Below, piece by piece: positions 42,761 to 51,618 of a stretch of 64,000 bases of DNA. A program made the position numbers and the translations under genes. The notes beneath the pieces were generated by a model that was given only the letters and a program-made list of their open reading frames with translations, was not told the DNA's origin and did not search any database. Origin of the DNA: Actinomycetota bacterium. GTDB taxonomy: Bacteria > Actinomycetota > CADDZG01 > WHSQ01. The first letter of the stretch is position 1. Every line of letters starts with the position of its first letter. The DNA lies in the NCBI GenBank assembly GCA_009377815.1, contig WHTI01000002.1:28030-92029 (forward strand). Direction: 5' to 3'.

Positions 42761-44416
42761 TCAAGCGAGTGGGACGGCTTGGCCAGCTTGGACGTAGGCG
42801 TGCTCGTGTGCCAGTAATCCGAGGAGGGCGGCGATGGCCCCGATGGGGCCCAGCACCGATGTCTCCAAAGCGACGGCGCACAACACCACTCCAGAGGCGA
42901 AATACCAGCGGAAGCGACCACGCGTCATTTCCCACACCGCGAGAGAGCCATGAGAGGTTGATTCTCCGAGGGTTATCTCTCCCATCGTCATCAACAGATG
43001 TATCCCTGCGCTGACCGCGACGGTGAGGGCGGCCGCCGCACGTGCCCTGGATGGAAGGCCGCCTTGTCCCAGCAGGACCACGGCAGCACTTCCCGCCACG
43101 GTCATTTGAACGAGCAGGTGCGTCGGCAACAACGGGCTCTGCCACAGGTCCCGACCTTTCGATTGGGAAAAGAGGAAAGCGGTGTAGACCGCGGTCATGG
43201 CGCCGAACAAGAGGGCGGGGACCGCCAGGTACCGGATCCACTCGGGTTTGGACAAGATCGAAGCCGTCAGATGAGCGCCGAGTATGAGCCCATAAGCGGT
43301 GATGATGAACGCACCCCGAACCAGCCAGCTGCGCCACTGTGGGCGCGTGAAGATCATGTAGAAACGAAGTGGGTGGGTGAGGTCGGATATCAGGAGCGCT
43401 CCGGTGACGGCGAGGGCGAGAAGTGCCGCCATCGGAGCTACCCAACGAACGAGGTCGGCATCCCAGTCGATGAAGTCGAGAAGGGCAAGCGAAACCGCGA
43501 CGACGTATACGCCGGCGGATATCGACTTCGTCCAGGTGTAGAGGCTGACCCGCCAATCCCACGGCGCCTTGTGGGGGACGTCGTACGAAAGCACGGTGGC
43601 CGCACTCGAGTTCTGCCACGGACCGGGGTGGCCGGATTCAACCCCCTGGGATGATTTACCCTTTCGCCTCTGACTCCACATGTACCCGTCGCCTTCTGGA
43701 CGCCGGGCGGCGAGGGGATCGAGGGTCGTCTGATCGGCGCCCTTATAGAAGACCTTCGGCCGTGTTTCCTTTTCGGGCCGCCGAACCGCGACCGGCTCTC
43801 GGTTCACTATCTGTGAGACTTTCGAGTCGGGATCGTTCAGGTCTCCCACGATGATCGCCTCGACCGGGCACACAACGACGCAAGCGGGTTCCAAACCCAT
43901 GTCGAGCCGATGGGTGCAGAAGTTGCACTTCTCGGCCGAATGATCTTCCGGGTTGATGAAGATCGCATCGTATGGACACGCTGCGATACAGGCCTTGCAC
44001 CCAATACAGATCGACTTGTCGAAATCCACCAGACCGTCCGGCCGGCGATACATCGCTCCGGTTGGGCAGGCCGCCACGCAGGGGGCGTCATTGCACATCG
44101 AACACCGGGTGACCTGGAAGTTGCGTTTGGTCTGGGGGAAGAATCCCGTGTCAACCGACTTCACATAGGTCCGATTCACACCGACCGGTACCTGGTTCTC
44201 GGATTTGCACGCCGTTGTACAGGCGTGGCAACCGATGCAACGGGTTTGATCCAGAACCTTGACCCACTTGAACGGCCGCTCGAGAGTCCCGCCCAGACCC
44301 CCGCCCGAGAGCTCTATGGGGGTCGTGCTCACCACGATCGTCGTGTCATTGAGGCTATTGAGAACACCAGGCAGAGACACACAGGGAGATGATGCGTCTC
44401 TGCCTGGCTGGGTCAT
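42761..44416 (-). CDS. Fused four-[4Fe-4S] ferredoxin and NrfD membrane anchor, SoeB-SoeC-like
   Basis: A protein of about 551 aa. Residues 55-240 carry 16 Cys in four clusters: CIGCHACTTACK, CSMCNDAPCVAACP, CIGCKACIAACP and CNFC-x11-CVVVC. After a linker, residues about 300-545 have eight or more helices with the NrfD block DLTHPLRFYMIF and RSWLVRGAF. Normally these are two genes (SoeB/SoeC, PsrB/PsrC); here they are one frame. It would pass electrons between the molybdoenzyme and quinone. The ATG at 44416 has GAGGGA upstream and avoids overlap with the preceding gene. It ends 9 bp before the catalytic subunit starts. Confidence 0.78.
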   Translation of the reverse strand: MTQPGRDASSPCVSLPGVLNSLNDTTIVVSTTPIELSGGGLGGTLERPFKWVKVLDQTRCIGCHACTTACKSENQVPVGVNRTYVKSVDTGFFPQTKRNFQVTRCSMCNDAPCVAACPTGAMYRRPDGLVDFDKSICIGCKACIAACPYDAIFINPEDHSAEKCNFCTHRLDMGLEPACVVVCPVEAIIVGDLNDPDSKVSQIVNREPVAVRRPEKETRPKVFYKGADQTTLDPLAARRPEGDGYMWSQRRKGKSSQGVESGHPGPWQNSSAATVLSYDVPHKAPWDWRVSLYTWTKSISAGVYVVAVSLALLDFIDWDADLVRWVAPMAALLALAVTGALLISDLTHPLRFYMIFTRPQWRSWLVRGAFIITAYGLILGAHLTASILSKPEWIRYLAVPALLFGAMTAVYTAFLFSQSKGRDLWQSPLLPTHLLVQMTVAGSAAVVLLGQGGLPSRARAAAALTVAVSAGIHLLMTMGEITLGESTSHGSLAVWEMTRGRFRWYFASGVVLCAVALETSVLGPIGAIAALLGLLAHEHAYVQAGQAVPLA

Positions 44417-44441
44417 GAAGACGTCCCTCGAGCCGGGTCCA

Positions 44442-45725
44442 TCACCCGTGGGCGTTTTCGGAGGCGTACTTTTCGGTACGCAGTCGTGCCGTGATCTCGT
44501 GGCCAAGCATCTTCTCGGCCGCCGATAAACGCCCTGCCAGCCCTGCAGTGTCGGTGCTTCCACGCCGGTTGAGCCGATGGGTCGTCACGATCTTCAGGAA
44601 CTTGCTCACGCTCAGGCCGCCCGTGTACCGGGCCGCTCGACGGGTGGGAAGCACGTGATTCGTGCCTATGCATTTGTCGGAGTACACGACGGTCGCCTCC
44701 TCACCCAGGAAGATGGAACCGTAGTTGCGAAGGTTGTCGACGTACCAGTCCAGATCGTCAGTCTGGACCTCGAGATGTTCCGGACCGATCGAATCGCTGA
44801 TAGCGACGCTCTCTTCGCGGCTATCGGCGACCACTATCTGTCCATTCTCTCGCCAGGCGACCTCGGCGATCTCCTTCGTCGGCCAGTCTCTGAGGAGCTG
44901 CTCGACCTTCTCCAGGACCTCCTCGGCCAGCCTTCTGGAGGTGCTGACTAGCACGGCCTCCGATCGGGGGTCGTGCTCCGCTTGACCCAGAAGGTCCGCC
45001 GCGACGATGGAAGGATCGGCCGTTTCGTCGGCGATCACGAGGATCTCTGTGGGTCCGGCCAGGAGATCCACGCCGACCGTACCGAACAACTGACGTTTGG
45101 CTTCGGCTACGAATGCATTGCCTGCACCGGCGATGAAGTCGACAGGCTCGAGGTCGGCAAGAGCCCCATAGGCCATCGAGGCGAGAGCCTGAACGCCTCC
45201 GATGCAATAGATCTCCTCCGCTCCTGCGAGAAACATGGCAGACAGGGTTGCCGGGTTGATACCGTCGCCCCCCGACGGGGGACCCATAGCAATGACCTCT
45301 TTCACACCGGCGACACGCGCTGTACCGATGGTCATGAGGGCGGAGACGATGAGGGGGTAACGGCCACCCGGCGTATACGACCCGGCTCTCCCGATGGGGA
45401 TGACGCGTTGACCCAGCCACACCCCCGGTCGAACGTTCTCCTCGAAGTCCTCGAACTGCTCTCGTTGACGCTGTGCGAAGGCGCGGATATGCGAGAGAGC
45501 GAGTTCGATGTCTTCGAGCAGGATGCGAGAGAGTGACTTCAGCGCTCGATGGATCTCTTCCTGACTGACCCGGAAGGATGGAGGATCCCATTTATCGAAC
45601 TTCAGTGAGTAGCGTCGAACAGCGTCCTCGCCGTTCGTCCTGACGTCATCCAGGATCTCCGTCACCACTTGCTTGATATGAGAGTCATCCTCGTTGATCC
45701 GAGTACTCTCCTTCAGATACTCCAA
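44442..45725 (-). CDS. hpsN: HpsN-type sulfopropanediol dehydrogenase (histidinol dehydrogenase family)
   Basis: A protein of 427 aa of the HisD family. The zinc site is complete: Gln248, His251, Asp350 and His409, with spacing as in HisD. The segment HVLPTRRAARYTGGLSVSKFLK differs from HisD proper, where ARFSSGLSV is usual, and agrees with HpsN, which oxidises dihydroxypropanesulfonate to sulfolactate in two NAD+-dependent steps. No histidine-biosynthesis gene is nearby. SuyAB, which consumes sulfolactate, lies in the divergent unit. It is the second gene of the leftward operon, 21 bp after the SDR. The main alternative is another polyol or amino-alcohol dehydrogenase of the family. Confidence 0.75.
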   Translation of the reverse strand: MEYLKESTRINEDDSHIKQVVTEILDDVRTNGEDAVRRYSLKFDKWDPPSFRVSQEEIHRALKSLSRILLEDIELALSHIRAFAQRQREQFEDFEENVRPGVWLGQRVIPIGRAGSYTPGGRYPLIVSALMTIGTARVAGVKEVIAMGPPSGGDGINPATLSAMFLAGAEEIYCIGGVQALASMAYGALADLEPVDFIAGAGNAFVAEAKRQLFGTVGVDLLAGPTEILVIADETADPSIVAADLLGQAEHDPRSEAVLVSTSRRLAEEVLEKVEQLLRDWPTKEIAEVAWRENGQIVVADSREESVAISDSIGPEHLEVQTDDLDWYVDNLRNYGSIFLGEEATVVYSDKCIGTNHVLPTRRAARYTGGLSVSKFLKIVTTHRLNRRGSTDTAGLAGRLSAAEKMLGHEITARLRTEKYASENAHG

Positions 45726-45746
45726 GTTGCCCCCTCCTCAGTCGTT

Positions 45747-46523
45747 CTAAGAAATGGTCCATCCGCCATCGACAACAAGTGTGTGACCGGTGATCTGGCG
45801 GGCGCCGGGCGTTACCAGGAATCCGACCGCGTGAGCGATGTCTTCCGGTTCGGCCAGACGGCCCAGCGGGATGTGGGCAAGGATCTCTCGTCGGCCGCTT
45901 TCAGACTTCAGCGCGTTGGCCGTCAGATCCGTTTCGACGAACGTGGGTGCGACGGCGTTGACGGTTATGTCGTGGCGCGCCAGCTCGAATGCCAGCGACC
46001 TCGTAAGCATGATTAACGCGGATTTGCTGGCAGAGTAAGGAGCTCGGCTATCCAGTGCCACAAGTCCCGCTTGAGATGCGATGTTCACGATCGTGCCCCT
46101 GCACTCCGCCTGGATCATTGCGGTGGCGACAGCTTGGGACATGAAGAACGGACCCTTGAGGTTCGTATCCATGATCCAGTCCCAGGTTTCCTCGTCCACC
46201 TCGAGGGCCGATTGCAGACGATTTACCCCTGCGTTGTTCACCAGTATGTCTAGTCGTCCCTCGGCTGCGATCACTTCTTCGACGCATCGCTGCACCGAGT
46301 CGACGCTTCTAACGTCTAGCTCGTGAGGAACGGTGTCGAGATCCCGCGCGAGCAGGTCCGCTCGCTCCTTCTCTCGACTGGTGATCACGACGCGTGCACC
46401 TAGGTCGTGCAGTTCGCGCGCAACCGATGCTCCGATGCCGCGGCTCGCACCGGTGACCAGCGCCACCAAGCCATCGAGGCGCGAGTGCGAACGTGCCGTT
46501 TCGGTACTTGCCTGAGCTTCCAT
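45747..46523 (-). CDS. SDR-family dehydrogenase
   Basis: A protein of about 258 aa with TGASRGIG, NNAGVN, catalytic YSASK preceded by a NIASQAG strand, and ITGHTLVVDGG at the end. First gene of the leftward sulfonate operon, 21 bp before HpsN. Known dihydroxypropanesulfonate pathways use extra dehydrogenases to interconvert the two enantiomers through the ketone, and this SDR could do that. A start at 46580 would add 19 residues; the ATG at 46523 leaves a 99-bp shared promoter region with the divergent EamA gene. Confidence 0.8.
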   Translation of the reverse strand: MEAQASTETARSHSRLDGLVALVTGASRGIGASVARELHDLGARVVITSREKERADLLARDLDTVPHELDVRSVDSVQRCVEEVIAAEGRLDILVNNAGVNRLQSALEVDEETWDWIMDTNLKGPFFMSQAVATAMIQAECRGTIVNIASQAGLVALDSRAPYSASKSALIMLTRSLAFELARHDITVNAVAPTFVETDLTANALKSESGRREILAHIPLGRLAEPEDIAHAVGFLVTPGARQITGHTLVVDGGWTIS

Positions 46524-46622
46524 AATGCGGAAGAGTATTTCACCAGTGGGCAAGGTCGTGCAAGAGTGTTCCTGAGACATCGCGGCGGCGTCGGCTCAAC
46601 GAGCAAGGAGAGCGAGTGTTGC

Positions 46623-47567
46623 ATGGGTGAACTACTCGGGATTGCGTCCGGGATGTTCTACGGACTGAGTTCTGTTCTGTTCCGGATCGGTATGAGGCAC
46701 CGTAAGAACGACAACGGACTATTCATGGGTGTCTTCATGAACATCCTCCTTCTCGGTCCGCTCATGTTTCTATTCGAACGGAAGCCGGCGAACTGGAAAG
46801 GTGTGGTGCTCTTCCTGCTGGCCGGTTTGTTCGCTCCCTGGCTTGCCCGTGCGAGCATGCTGCGAGCGGTTCGTCTCATCGGTCCCGTTCGATCCAACGC
46901 GTTCATGCTCGGGGCGCCGCTCGTCACTGTTGCGATCAGTTCAACGTTCCTGGGAGAAGAAGTGGGCCTCCTGGAGGCGGTGGGCGGCTGTCTCGTTCTG
47001 GGTGGACTCGCGGTGGCAGGGCGCAGTGGACGATCGACCACTGCTGTGGGATTGGAGATCGAAGGCACAGCGGCGGTCGGCTCCGAACTTCCTGACGACG
47101 CGGGATCGATGATGGCTCGTTCCGAGGACTGGCCGCGGGGCCGCTTCTTCGCAGGGCTGGCCGCCTTCCTGATGGGGATGGGATTGGTGGTCCGAAAGAT
47201 GGGTCTGGATGAGTATTCAGATCCCGTGGCGGGGGCCTTTCTTGCATCTCTTGCCGCTCTCGTGATGATCCTCACCGAGACGACCTTGAAGGGCCGACTG
47301 GGGCAGTTGCGTAACGAGAATTTCTCCCCGATCCCATGGTGGTTCGTGGGGGCCGGATTTGCTGCGGCCGCGGCCATCTTGACTCAGTTCACCGCCATGC
47401 TCTACCTGCCCATCTGGATGGTGAGCGTGTTACTGAGCACGCATGGCCTGTGGACGTATTTCTGGAGCCACCTGCTTCTTCACGAGGATGAAGAGATGCA
47501 GGTGCGCGTGCTCGCAGCCATCTTGGTTTCCACGATCGGCATAGTCGTCCTCGCATGGCCCGCTTGA
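46623..47567 (+). CDS. EamA-family (DMT) transporter
   Basis: A protein of about 314 aa with ten helices. The two EamA halves begin GIASGMFYGLSSVLFRIGMRH and FFAGLAAFLMGMGLVVRKMGL, separated by an unusually long hydrophilic linker (GRSGRSTTAV to MARSEDWPRG). It faces the leftward sulfonate operon head to head. DMT proteins often export sulfur metabolites, so it may move a sulfonate or breakdown product. AAGGAG lies about 12 bp before the ATG. Confidence 0.78.
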   Translation: MGELLGIASGMFYGLSSVLFRIGMRHRKNDNGLFMGVFMNILLLGPLMFLFERKPANWKGVVLFLLAGLFAPWLARASMLRAVRLIGPVRSNAFMLGAPLVTVAISSTFLGEEVGLLEAVGGCLVLGGLAVAGRSGRSTTAVGLEIEGTAAVGSELPDDAGSMMARSEDWPRGRFFAGLAAFLMGMGLVVRKMGLDEYSDPVAGAFLASLAALVMILTETTLKGRLGQLRNENFSPIPWWFVGAGFAAAAAILTQFTAMLYLPIWMVSVLLSTHGLWTYFWSHLLLHEDEEMQVRVLAAILVSTIGIVVLAWPA

Positions 47568-47771
47568 TACGTCTGGGAAAGTTGGGGAAGGTCGGCCATC
47601 TTTCGATCGGCGAAGATGTTGACTCGTCGGATATCATGCGGTTGTTGGGATCCGTGGTCGGGAGCGACCGGTTCGGGAACGTGGCGTCCTTGACGAATGG
47701 GAGCGCCGCCGAGTCGGGGTTCTGCGACGATCCTGCACCTAGCCTTCAGTGAGCAGTCGGAAAGGTAAACC

Positions 47772-48578
47772 ATCAGGAAGACCGCTGCGAAATCCATAAC
47801 CAAGAGCGATTCCACACGGACCGATGGCACCCAGGCGATTCGCCGTGCCCTGTCTGTCATGGAACTCTTCATGCAGGGACAACCCGACTTAAGCATCAGT
47901 GAGATCGCCGGAACACTGAAGCTCAGCCCCAGCACGATTCATCGGATAGTGAGGGCCCTGGTAGCGCACGGGTTCCTCAATCAGGATACCCACACCGATC
48001 GCTACTACCTCGGTCGTTCTGCAGTTCTGCTGGGACAGATGGCGCAACACATCTTTGCCTTCGAGCGCATAGTCCCTCTCCTCGACCACCTCGCACAGGA
48101 GACCGGTGAGTCGGTCAATCTCGGTGTACGAGAGGGGAAGTTTGCGATGGTCATGTTCCGAGTCGAGTCGCTACAACCGCTGCGCTTCAACGAGCCGCCG
48201 GGCACCCTGGTCCCCTTGCATTGTTCCGCGATGGGCAAGGCGCTCCTCGCATCTAGCGAGGACCCGGCGGCTGAGGTGTCAGCGCTGACAACGCTCTCAC
48301 GACAGACTCCCAACACGATCGTTCGCAAGGACGACCTACTCGCCGAGCTCAAGCAGACCCGCCGCCGCGGATTCAGTCTCGACAACGAGGAGAGCTTCCC
48401 CGGTGCCCGCTGCGTCGGAGCCGCCGTGCCTAGGCCCGGTGAGGATGCCCGAATGGCCGTCGCGGTTCAAGCGCCTACGGTCAGGTTGTCCGTCCGTGAT
48501 GCAAAGCAACTGGGGCCGAGGGTTATGGATCTTGCCAAACGGATCGCCGAGATAATCCCGGCCGACCGCACGATATAG
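47772..48578 (+). CDS. IclR-family transcriptional regulator
   Basis: An IclR regulator with the winged helix-turn-helix (GTQAIRRALSVMELF, then SISEIAGTLKLSPSTIHRIV) and a C-terminal ligand domain (ESVNLGVREG, PLHCSAMGKALLA, RRRGFSLDNEES). The first ATG (47859) falls inside the first DNA-binding helix. The frame is open back to 47769 and clearly codes for the rest of that helix, but has no ATG, GTG or TTG there. ATC at 47772, 7 bp after GGAAAGG, is the best start candidate, otherwise a sequence error. It probably controls the sulfonate genes next to it. The 200 bp before it hold no gene. Confidence 0.8.
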   Translation: MRKTAAKSITKSDSTRTDGTQAIRRALSVMELFMQGQPDLSISEIAGTLKLSPSTIHRIVRALVAHGFLNQDTHTDRYYLGRSAVLLGQMAQHIFAFERIVPLLDHLAQETGESVNLGVREGKFAMVMFRVESLQPLRFNEPPGTLVPLHCSAMGKALLASSEDPAAEVSALTTLSRQTPNTIVRKDDLLAELKQTRRRGFSLDNEESFPGARCVGAAVPRPGEDARMAVAVQAPTVRLSVRDAKQLGPRVMDLAKRIAEIIPADRTI

Positions 48579-48781
48579 AGATCCGAAGCGGGTCTACAGG
48601 CTCTCCGTCCGACGCGGTTCATCGAAGGAATCGCTCCGGTGCTACAGGATCATTTGGACCGCTCCGTCGTTCACCACCAAACGGTTTCACGCGCGACTTC
48701 GATCTGACCTCTGTGTCAATCATCTTCGATCCTCAAACAACGGTAGACAACGGCCGAGCGATTGCCTATCCTTCCCACTAT

Positions 48782-49615
48782 ATGAAGGTGAGTTCACGAT
48801 ACGGAATGCACGCCGAGAGGGGATCGAACAGTCGCGCGGCAGCGGGAGCCGCCTGGAGATCCTCAAGGGGAATGCTGATAGCAGCAGTACTCATTGTCGT
48901 GGCGTGGGAGTTGGTCGCGCGCTCCAGCCTATTCAATGACCTGCTCTTTCCAAACATCGAGACGACCGCGGAAGCGTTCTGGGACTTGACAAGTTCGGGA
49001 GTGATGGTGAGTGACACCGTGGCGACGCTCGGTCGGTTGATTCTCGGATTCATCATCGGAGCATCCATCGGAGTCTTGTTGGGACTCGTCACGGGGAGAT
49101 TGAGCGTGGCCGAGGAGATGCTGATCCCCCTGGTTCTCTTGCTGCTTCCACTTCCTGCTCTTGCGTTGATGCCTCTCCTCACCATCTGGTTTGGCGTCGG
49201 CGGGACTGCGACCGTGATCCTGGTTGCCTTCTCCTCGGCTTTGCCGGTAGCTGTTAACACCTGGGGAGGGGTCAAAGGGGTGAAGCCTCTTCTGATCCAA
49301 GCTGCAGAGTCGATGCGCGTGAGGGGCCGTCCCTTGTTTAGGAAGGTCATCCTCCCTGCCTCTCTGCCATCGGTGATCACCGGTCTGCGTATCGGTCTGT
49401 CCACCGCGTGGAGGGCGGTCATCGCCGGTGAGCTGATCTCTGCAGCCTCAAGTGGCCTCGGGATCAGGCTCTTCAGCGCTCGGGAGTTTCTGAGGACGGA
49501 CAGGGTCTTCGCCGTGATGATCGTGATCGCCGTCATCGGACTCCTCGTCGAGCGAACGGTGTTCATCCGCATCGAACGAGCAACACTGGTTCGCTGGGGA
49601 ATGGTGAGCGACTGA
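48782..49615 (+). CDS. ABC transporter permease, SsuC-like (first of two)
   Basis: A membrane protein of about 277 aa with six helices and the binding-protein-dependent-permease loop AAESMRVRGRPLFRKVILPASLPSVITGLRIG, typical of the sulfonate/nitrate/taurine (SsuC/TauC) group. The start could be ATG 48782 or GTG 48713; the former gives a normal cytoplasmic tail. Its stop overlaps the ATG of a second SsuC-like gene by 1 bp. The two probably form a heterodimeric channel with the ATPase at 51619. Confidence 0.82.
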   Translation: MKVSSRYGMHAERGSNSRAAAGAAWRSSRGMLIAAVLIVVAWELVARSSLFNDLLFPNIETTAEAFWDLTSSGVMVSDTVATLGRLILGFIIGASIGVLLGLVTGRLSVAEEMLIPLVLLLLPLPALALMPLLTIWFGVGGTATVILVAFSSALPVAVNTWGGVKGVKPLLIQAAESMRVRGRPLFRKVILPASLPSVITGLRIGLSTAWRAVIAGELISAASSGLGIRLFSAREFLRTDRVFAVMIVIAVIGLLVERTVFIRIERATLVRWGMVSD

Positions 49616-50478
49616 TGTGGAGGAGCGCGGTCGGGCGCTCGAAGGACCTCGCAAGGTCGCTTCGCGGCCCCCTTGCTTCCTTCGTCATCATCATTGTCTG
49701 GTGGGAGTTGCTCTCGAGGTCCGGCTGGTTCAATCCGCTGTTCATCCCGTCAGTCGGAGAGATCGGAAGCAGGTTCGTCGAGCAGTTGACGAGTGATGTG
49801 TTCTGGAACCACGTCTACTCCAGCCTGGTCCGCCTCGGAATTGGATTCCTACTGGCGGTGCTGGCCGGCGTAGTACTCGGCGCGGCTATGGGCCGTATCC
49901 GCTGGTTCGAGGAAGTGGCGAGCCCGATCGTCTCGCTGCTCTACCCGATCCCTTCGGTAGCGCTGATCCCGCTGTTCATGTTGTGGTTCGGACTCGGTGA
50001 CCGCACGACGCTGGCTCTAGTGATCTTCTCGTCGACCCTTCCCATCGCAGTGGTCACGTGGGCGGGGATCAAAGGCGTGGACCCGACGCTGATCCGCGCG
50101 AGCGAATCGATGAATGTTCGCGGGAGACATCTGGTACTCCGAGTCGTGATTCCAGGTGCACTACCCCAGGTCATCACGGGCCTAAGACTTGGCTTCGCTC
50201 AGGCATGGCGCGCGGTGATCGCGGGTGAACTGATCGCTTCAACCACAGCAGGCCTTGGGCTCCTCCTATTCACCTCTCGGAGGTTCATCGATATCCCGAC
50301 CATGATCTCCACTCTCGTCGTCATCGCGGCACTGTCCCTCGTGTTCGAAAGGCTGCTGTTTGCGCGGTTAGAGAGCGCCACGGTCATGAAGTGGGGAATG
50401 GTGAAATTGACCCGCCATACCGCTCGAGTTGTGGAAACCCCGGCGGCTGCCGGGAGTCAGGCGGGCGCTATGGGTTGA
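49615..50478 (+). CDS. ABC transporter permease, SsuC-like (second of two)
   Basis: A protein of 287 aa, six helices, with the loop RASESMNVRGRHLVLRVVIPGALPQVITGLRLG. It is similar to the permease just upstream throughout, so the pair arose by duplication. Most SsuABC systems use a homodimer of one permease; two tandem ones suggest a heterodimer. The binding-protein gene follows after 73 bp. Confidence 0.84.
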   Translation: MWRSAVGRSKDLARSLRGPLASFVIIIVWWELLSRSGWFNPLFIPSVGEIGSRFVEQLTSDVFWNHVYSSLVRLGIGFLLAVLAGVVLGAAMGRIRWFEEVASPIVSLLYPIPSVALIPLFMLWFGLGDRTTLALVIFSSTLPIAVVTWAGIKGVDPTLIRASESMNVRGRHLVLRVVIPGALPQVITGLRLGFAQAWRAVIAGELIASTTAGLGLLLFTSRRFIDIPTMISTLVVIAALSLVFERLLFARLESATVMKWGMVKLTRHTARVVETPAAAGSQAGAMG

Positions 50479-50551
50479 CTGCACCGCTGTCGCTTGTGGG
50501 TGGGTACTGCATCGCGGTAATGCCGGTTAAGCCGATAGGGGAGGCGAAGGA

Positions 50552-51583
50552 ATGTCATTCATTCAGAGATCAAGAACTTGGTTTCGAACGATGAGTAGGA
50601 CGGCGACTGTTCTGTTGGCAGTCGTAGCATTGACCGCAGCAGCGTGCGGTTCGGATTCGGACGGTGGATCTGGTGGGGAGGGTGGCGACGATCTGATCTC
50701 GATCAAGGTGGGTGGTCAGGCTTCGATCACCGGTTCCGTCGACATGATCGGGTTGGAGAAGGGTTTCTTTGAAGAGGAGGGGCTCGATGTCGAACTGATT
50801 CGCCTCTCCAGCGGCAAGGAAGTACGAGACGCGTTGATCTCGGGTTCCGTCAACGTCGGAGGAGTTGCCCCGGCGCCCTTCGCTGCTGCGGCGAGCAGTG
50901 GCGAACTCCTTGCGATAGCAACGTTGGGATTGATCGGTGATTCCGTGGCGGTACTGGCGGGCGCCGATTCTGGGATCGAAACCCTCGAAGACCTCAAGGG
51001 CAAGAAGGTGGGGTCGCAGGAGGGCTCTTCGTCAGAGCTGATCTTCCTCGGGAAGGTTCTCCCGAGTGTTGGCTACAGCGCCGACGACGTAACGATGGTG
51101 AACACCGAAGAAGCCGACCATCCCGCCGTCTTGGCGAGCGGCCAGGTTGATGCGGTCATTGCCAACGAACCGTTCATCAGCATCGCCGAGCAGGAGGGCA
51201 TCGGTTACATCGTGACCCCTTACACCCCCTTCGACCCATTCCCGAACCTGGTCCTCGGACAGCGAGGCTATGTTGACGACAATGGAGAGGCGGTTCAGCG
51301 CTACGTCACGGCTCACGTCAAGACGATGCAGTGGATGGCCGAGAACACGGAGGAGGCGGTAGAAATCATCGTGGCGGACCTGTCGGCTCAAGGGGTCGAT
51401 CTTGAGCCCGATATCGTCGCCAGCGCCCTCGGCAAGGTCAATCTCACGCCCGAGTTCCCGAGCGATCTCGCGGAGTATCTGAGCGAGACCTTCCAGCTTC
51501 TTGCGGGGGCCGGACAGGTCGAGGGCGATGAGCCGAACTGGTCGGACATGATCGAGCCCAAGTTCCTGGACGAAGCTCTATAA
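50552..51583 (+). CDS. SsuA/NMT1-like sulfonate-binding lipoprotein
   Basis: A protein of 343 aa. A signal peptide with lipobox (VALTAAAC) is followed by a Gly/Ser/Asp-rich linker. The ligand domain has IGLEKGFFEEEGLDVELI, DALISGSVNVGGVAPAPF and LEDLKGKKVGSQEGSS, as in binding proteins for alkanesulfonates, taurine or nitrate. GGGGAGGCGAAGGA precedes the ATG. Placement between the permeases and the ATPase, upstream of SuyAB, argues for a C3 sulfonate ligand. Confidence 0.83.
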   Translation: MSFIQRSRTWFRTMSRTATVLLAVVALTAAACGSDSDGGSGGEGGDDLISIKVGGQASITGSVDMIGLEKGFFEEEGLDVELIRLSSGKEVRDALISGSVNVGGVAPAPFAAAASSGELLAIATLGLIGDSVAVLAGADSGIETLEDLKGKKVGSQEGSSSELIFLGKVLPSVGYSADDVTMVNTEEADHPAVLASGQVDAVIANEPFISIAEQEGIGYIVTPYTPFDPFPNLVLGQRGYVDDNGEAVQRYVTAHVKTMQWMAENTEEAVEIIVADLSAQGVDLEPDIVASALGKVNLTPEFPSDLAEYLSETFQLLAGAGQVEGDEPNWSDMIEPKFLDEAL

Positions 51584-51618
51584 CTATGGCTAATGCAAAG
51601 ATGGAAGGAGGCCGCTCG

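Noticed and set aside
39830-44416. PadBCD-type phenylacetyl-CoA oxidoreductase
   Set aside because: Domain content is compatible, but there are no phenylacetate genes, the ferredoxin and anchor are fused, and the operon carries HpsN and SulP. Kept as an alternative.
44442-45725. Histidinol dehydrogenase for histidine biosynthesis
   Set aside because: No his genes around, the ARYTGGLSV segment differs from HisD, and the operon context (SulP, molybdoenzyme, nearby SuyAB) fits HpsN better.
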